Part shown: in pieces, positions 61,695 through 64,000 of the stretch
Layout: each line of letters begins with the position of its first letter
Numbering within the stretch: the first letter of the stretch is position 1
Assembly: GCA_031292625.1 (NCBI GenBank)
Contig: JARLGU010000052.1
Coordinates: forward strand, 1 to 64,000
Source: Capsulimonadaceae bacterium
Lineage (GTDB): Bacteria > Armatimonadota > Armatimonadia > Armatimonadales > Capsulimonadaceae
Direction: 5' to 3'
DNA length: 64,000 nt
Position numbers and translations under genes: made by a program
Notes under the pieces: generated by a model
What the model was told of the DNA's origin: nothing
Database searches by the model: none
Seen by the model: the letters and a program-made list of their open reading frames with translations, nothing else

Positions 61695-63062
61695 ATGAGT
61701 ATCGAACACGATATGAATATGACGATCCGCTTGAGTCGCCGAGAAGCGATCCGGTGCGGACTCTATGGCGCCGCGGGCCTGTTGCTCGCCGACCACTTGA
61801 ACATTCCGGCCTACGCCGAAGCGCCGCAACCAAGCAAGCTCATTAAGCCCCGGGCAAAATCCGTTATCCAACTCTGGATGTGGGGAGGCCCTTCGCACCT
61901 GGACACGTTCGATCCCAAACCCGGCGCGGGCGCCGACTTCTGCGGACCGTTCAACGCGCCCGCCAAAACCAACGTCGATGGCATTTTGATCAACGAACTG
62001 ATGCCCGAGCTTGCGAAGATTGCGAACAAGTACTCGATTATTCGCGGGATGACCCACGGAAATAACGGACACGAGACGGCTGCGTATCTCGTCCAGACCG
62101 GCAACAAGGGCGGCGATGGCCTTGTGCATCCGGGGCTGGGCGCTATCGTTTCGCTTTACAAAGGGTATGACGCTGGATATAAGGGACTGATCCCGCCGTA
62201 CGTCGTAATGACTCAGCTTCTTGGCCGCTTCTCCGAGGCCGGTTTCCTGGGCGCGAAGGCGCAGCCGTTTGCGACCGGGGGAGATCCCAATGCGCAGAGG
62301 TTCCTCGTGGAAGGGGTCATCGCGGACGGAATCACCGACCAGCGCCAGCGTGATCGCCGCGAACTGATGCATAAACTCGACACGCTCGGCGCGCATATGC
62401 CGGGAAGCGCGCAAATGGCGTCGTTCCAGCAATGCGATGAGGCTGCGTACGACCTGATTTTGGGCGACGCCGGAAAGGTGTTCGACCTCTCGACGGAGAA
62501 GCCCGAAGTGCGTGACATGTACGGACACACGACGTTCGGGCAGTCTTGCCTGATGGCTCGCCGGCTAGTCGAGCGCGGCGTGCCGTTCGTATCGATTAAT
62601 CATGGCGGGTGGGATACCCATAAAGAAAACTTCCCGGTCATGCGGCGAAAACTCCCTGAACTCGATAAAGCCATGTCCGCGCTGCTTAAGGATCTTTCCG
62701 ATCGCGGCTTGCTCGACAGCACCGTGGTTTGGTGGGGCGGGGAGTTCGGACGAACGCCGAGAGTCATGATGGAGGAGCCGTGGAACGGCGGCCGCAGCCA
62801 TTGGGGATCGGTCTTCTCTTCCGTTGTCGCGGGCGGAGGGTTCCAAGGCGGTCACCTCGTCGGCGAATCGAATGCGACGGGTGAAGAGGTCAAGAGCCGC
62901 CCCGTCTATCCGAGCGACGTTGTCCGCAGCATCTGTGAGCTCATGGGGATCGATCCGGATGCGACGCTGACGACGCCGCAAGGGCAGGCCGTCGCGATTG
63001 CGCCCTCCACGTGGAGCGATGTGAAGCCAGGCGGGCGACTGTCCGAGATCATGCCGGGGTGA
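61695..63062 (+). CDS. DUF1501 protein with Tat signal
   Basis: This 455-residue sulfatase-like-fold protein has a twin-arginine signal, LSRREAIRCGLYGAAGLLLA (residues 14-33). LWMWGGPSHLDTFDPKPGAG and INHGGWDTHKENFPVM are the family's metal-site-like blocks, and VVWWGGEFGRTPRV and GGRSHWGSVFSSVVAGGGFQGG follow. It is exported folded and found next to DUF1549 proteins in Planctomycetes and allies. A good SD (GAGGGGG) precedes the ATG. It follows the DUF1549 gene directly. Catalytic function has not been established for most members. Confidence 0.9.
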   Translation: MSIEHDMNMTIRLSRREAIRCGLYGAAGLLLADHLNIPAYAEAPQPSKLIKPRAKSVIQLWMWGGPSHLDTFDPKPGAGADFCGPFNAPAKTNVDGILINELMPELAKIANKYSIIRGMTHGNNGHETAAYLVQTGNKGGDGLVHPGLGAIVSLYKGYDAGYKGLIPPYVVMTQLLGRFSEAGFLGAKAQPFATGGDPNAQRFLVEGVIADGITDQRQRDRRELMHKLDTLGAHMPGSAQMASFQQCDEAAYDLILGDAGKVFDLSTEKPEVRDMYGHTTFGQSCLMARRLVERGVPFVSINHGGWDTHKENFPVMRRKLPELDKAMSALLKDLSDRGLLDSTVVWWGGEFGRTPRVMMEEPWNGGRSHWGSVFSSVVAGGGFQGGHLVGESNATGEEVKSRPVYPSDVVRSICELMGIDPDATLTTPQGQAVAIAPSTWSDVKPGGRLSEIMPG

Positions 63063-63085
63063 GATTGCGGGCTCCGAGAAAATTG

Positions 63086-63152
63086 CCTTCCCACCTCATG
63101 GGGTGTGCCCGAACGAGCGGAGCATCGCCTTTCGGGGTGGGAAGGTTTGTTT
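63086..63152 (+). terminator. Hairpin with T-rich tail after the DUF1501 gene
   Basis: Ten-bp arms CCTTCCCACC (63086-63095) and GGTGGGAAGG (63136-63145) flank a 40-base loop, followed by TTTGTTT. The stem is good and the tail weakly T-rich. Expression of the next gene would then need its own promoter or read-through. Confidence 0.55.
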
Positions 63153-63179
63153 CATAGGGGAAAGTTGAGTGCGACGCGT

Positions 63180-64000
63180 ATGAGAAAAGTGAGCTTTAAG
63201 ATTGTCGCGTCGGTGCTGGCGCTTGTCGCGAGCATGACGTTTTCGTGGGCGCAGAATGGCGGCCATATCGGCTACGTCTACCCTGCGGGCGGCCAGCAGG
63301 GCACATCGGTGACCGTGAAGGTTGGAGGCCAGGCGCTCAAGGGTGTTTTTGGCGTCTATATGTCCGGCGATGGCGTTGTCGGAACAGTCAGCGACTACTT
63401 TAGACCGCTCAACAATACGCAGGCGCTCATCCTGACCGACAAGCTCAAGGCTGCGGCGCAGAAGCTGCAGACGACCGATCCCAAGGTGAACCTTCCGAAT
63501 CTCGACGACCCCTCGAAGGCTGCTTTAATCTACAGAATCGCGCAGGAAGCAGGTCTTACGGACAAAGACCTGATGGCGCTTGCTGAATACCGCAACAGCC
63601 GGCGCGATCCCAAGAAGCAGCAAAACCAGCAGATCGAAGAGATCGCTACCGTCGTAGTCAATATAGGTCCTGACGCGCAGCCAGGTTTCCGGGAACTTCG
63701 GCTGCTGACGCCGACCGGGGTTACAAACGCAATTCACTTTGTAGTCAGCCAGGCGACGGAACAGACTGAGGTCAAGCCGAACGATAAGCTGCCCAACGAT
63801 TTGGGCGATAAGTTGCCGGCCGTCGCCAATGGCCAGATCCTACCGGGAGAAGTGGCCAAGTGGACCTTTGCGGCTCACAAAGGGCAGCACCTGATTATCG
63901 ATTGCTGCGCGCGCGAGCTCGTGCCGTATCTTGCGGATGCCGTCCCTGGATGGTTTCAGGCAGCGATCGAATTGTACGATTCCAAAGGGAACCAGATCGA
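63180..64000 (+). CDS. Secreted protein with IPT/TIG-like start (3' truncated by window)
   Basis: The frame stays open from the ATG at 63180 to the end of the window (273 codons), so the gene is partial. A signal peptide (IVASVLALVASMTFSWAQ) is followed by GYVYPAGGQQGTSVTVKVGGQALKGV, a pattern like the IPT/TIG strands that begin many planctomycete surface proteins. Next come a mostly helical, Lys/Gln-rich part (about 85-160) and a second beta region (GPDAQPGFRELRLLTPTGVTNAIHFVVS). The last visible residues (LPGEVAKWTFAAHKGQHLIIDCCARELV) look like the start of a pre-peptidase C-terminal type domain. It follows DUF1549 and DUF1501 on the same strand, a usual trio. Confidence 0.8.
   Translation, partial: MRKVSFKIVASVLALVASMTFSWAQNGGHIGYVYPAGGQQGTSVTVKVGGQALKGVFGVYMSGDGVVGTVSDYFRPLNNTQALILTDKLKAAAQKLQTTDPKVNLPNLDDPSKAALIYRIAQEAGLTDKDLMALAEYRNSRRDPKKQQNQQIEEIATVVVNIGPDAQPGFRELRLLTPTGVTNAIHFVVSQATEQTEVKPNDKLPNDLGDKLPAVANGQILPGEVAKWTFAAHKGQHLIIDCCARELVPYLADAVPGWFQAAIELYDSKGNQI

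Noticed and set aside
1-64000. CRISPR arrays, defence islands, phage or transposase genes
   Set aside because: No regularly spaced repeats, Cas, integrase, transposase or phage structural proteins were seen.

Overview
The window most likely comes from a member of the Armatimonadota (Capsulimonas-like). This is an inference from gene content. The window has high-GC coding sequence, two DUF1559-type prepilins ending in an H-X9-DG motif, a GntR regulator fused to a LacI-type sensor, a GHL6-type glycosidase, Planctomycetes-style DUF1549/DUF1501 genes and a SigB partner-switching system. A planctomycete-like relative cannot be excluded. No rRNA, tRNA, CRISPR array, transposase or phage gene was seen. 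Many starts were moved inward from the longest open frame because of Shine-Dalgarno (SD) position or homology, and several are TTG or GTG.

Layout. 1-8.3 kb: a deoxysugar (probably L-fucose) locus with an RbsD/FucU-like mutarotase, a GHL6 glycosidase, a zinc alcohol dehydrogenase, a GH29 alpha-L-fucosidase, an aldo/keto reductase and an AraC regulator. Its intergenic spaces are rich in repeats. 8.4-9.2 kb: an esterase. 9.6-13.9 kb: a respiratory module with a CydA-like membrane subunit, Rieske protein, cytochrome b and a divergent CydA-like subunit fused to cytochrome c. 14-17.7 kb: a membrane-anchored unknown protein, a prepilin, an M50 site-2 protease and a SanA-like protein. 17.8-19.9 kb: a GH31 alpha-glycosidase.

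20-25.4 kb (minus strand): an unknown gene, then sigB, rsbW and rsbV, mnmA and an M20 dipeptidase. 25.5-32.3 kb (plus strand): a secreted repeat protein, a DmpG-like aldolase, and a tight GntR-LacI regulator/prepilin/GH71 operon with a clear promoter. 32.4-40.6 kb (minus strand): a GT4 glycosyltransferase, secE-nusG-rplK-rplA with a perfect-hexamer promoter, glycogen phosphorylase, and a second partner-switching pair (STAS plus a receiver-PP2C-HATPase fusion). 41.1-47.1 kb: addB-addA double-strand-break repair. 47.4-50.8 kb: sdhCAB. 51.4-59.8 kb: a GT39-like glycosyltransferase, an MscS channel, two tandem secreted esterases and an MprF-like protein. 60-64 kb: DUF1549, DUF1501 and a truncated secreted protein, all typical of planctomycete-style surface gene sets.

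The most unusual items are: (i) a small family of roughly 90-190 bp non-coding elements with inverted ends starting GACGGC (2942-3119, 50948-51133, and a short diverged one at 6064-6151); (ii) a bc-complex/bd-superfamily hybrid respiratory operon without CydB; (iii) a regulator-prepilin-glycosidase cassette; and (iv) a split stress-response partner-switching network.
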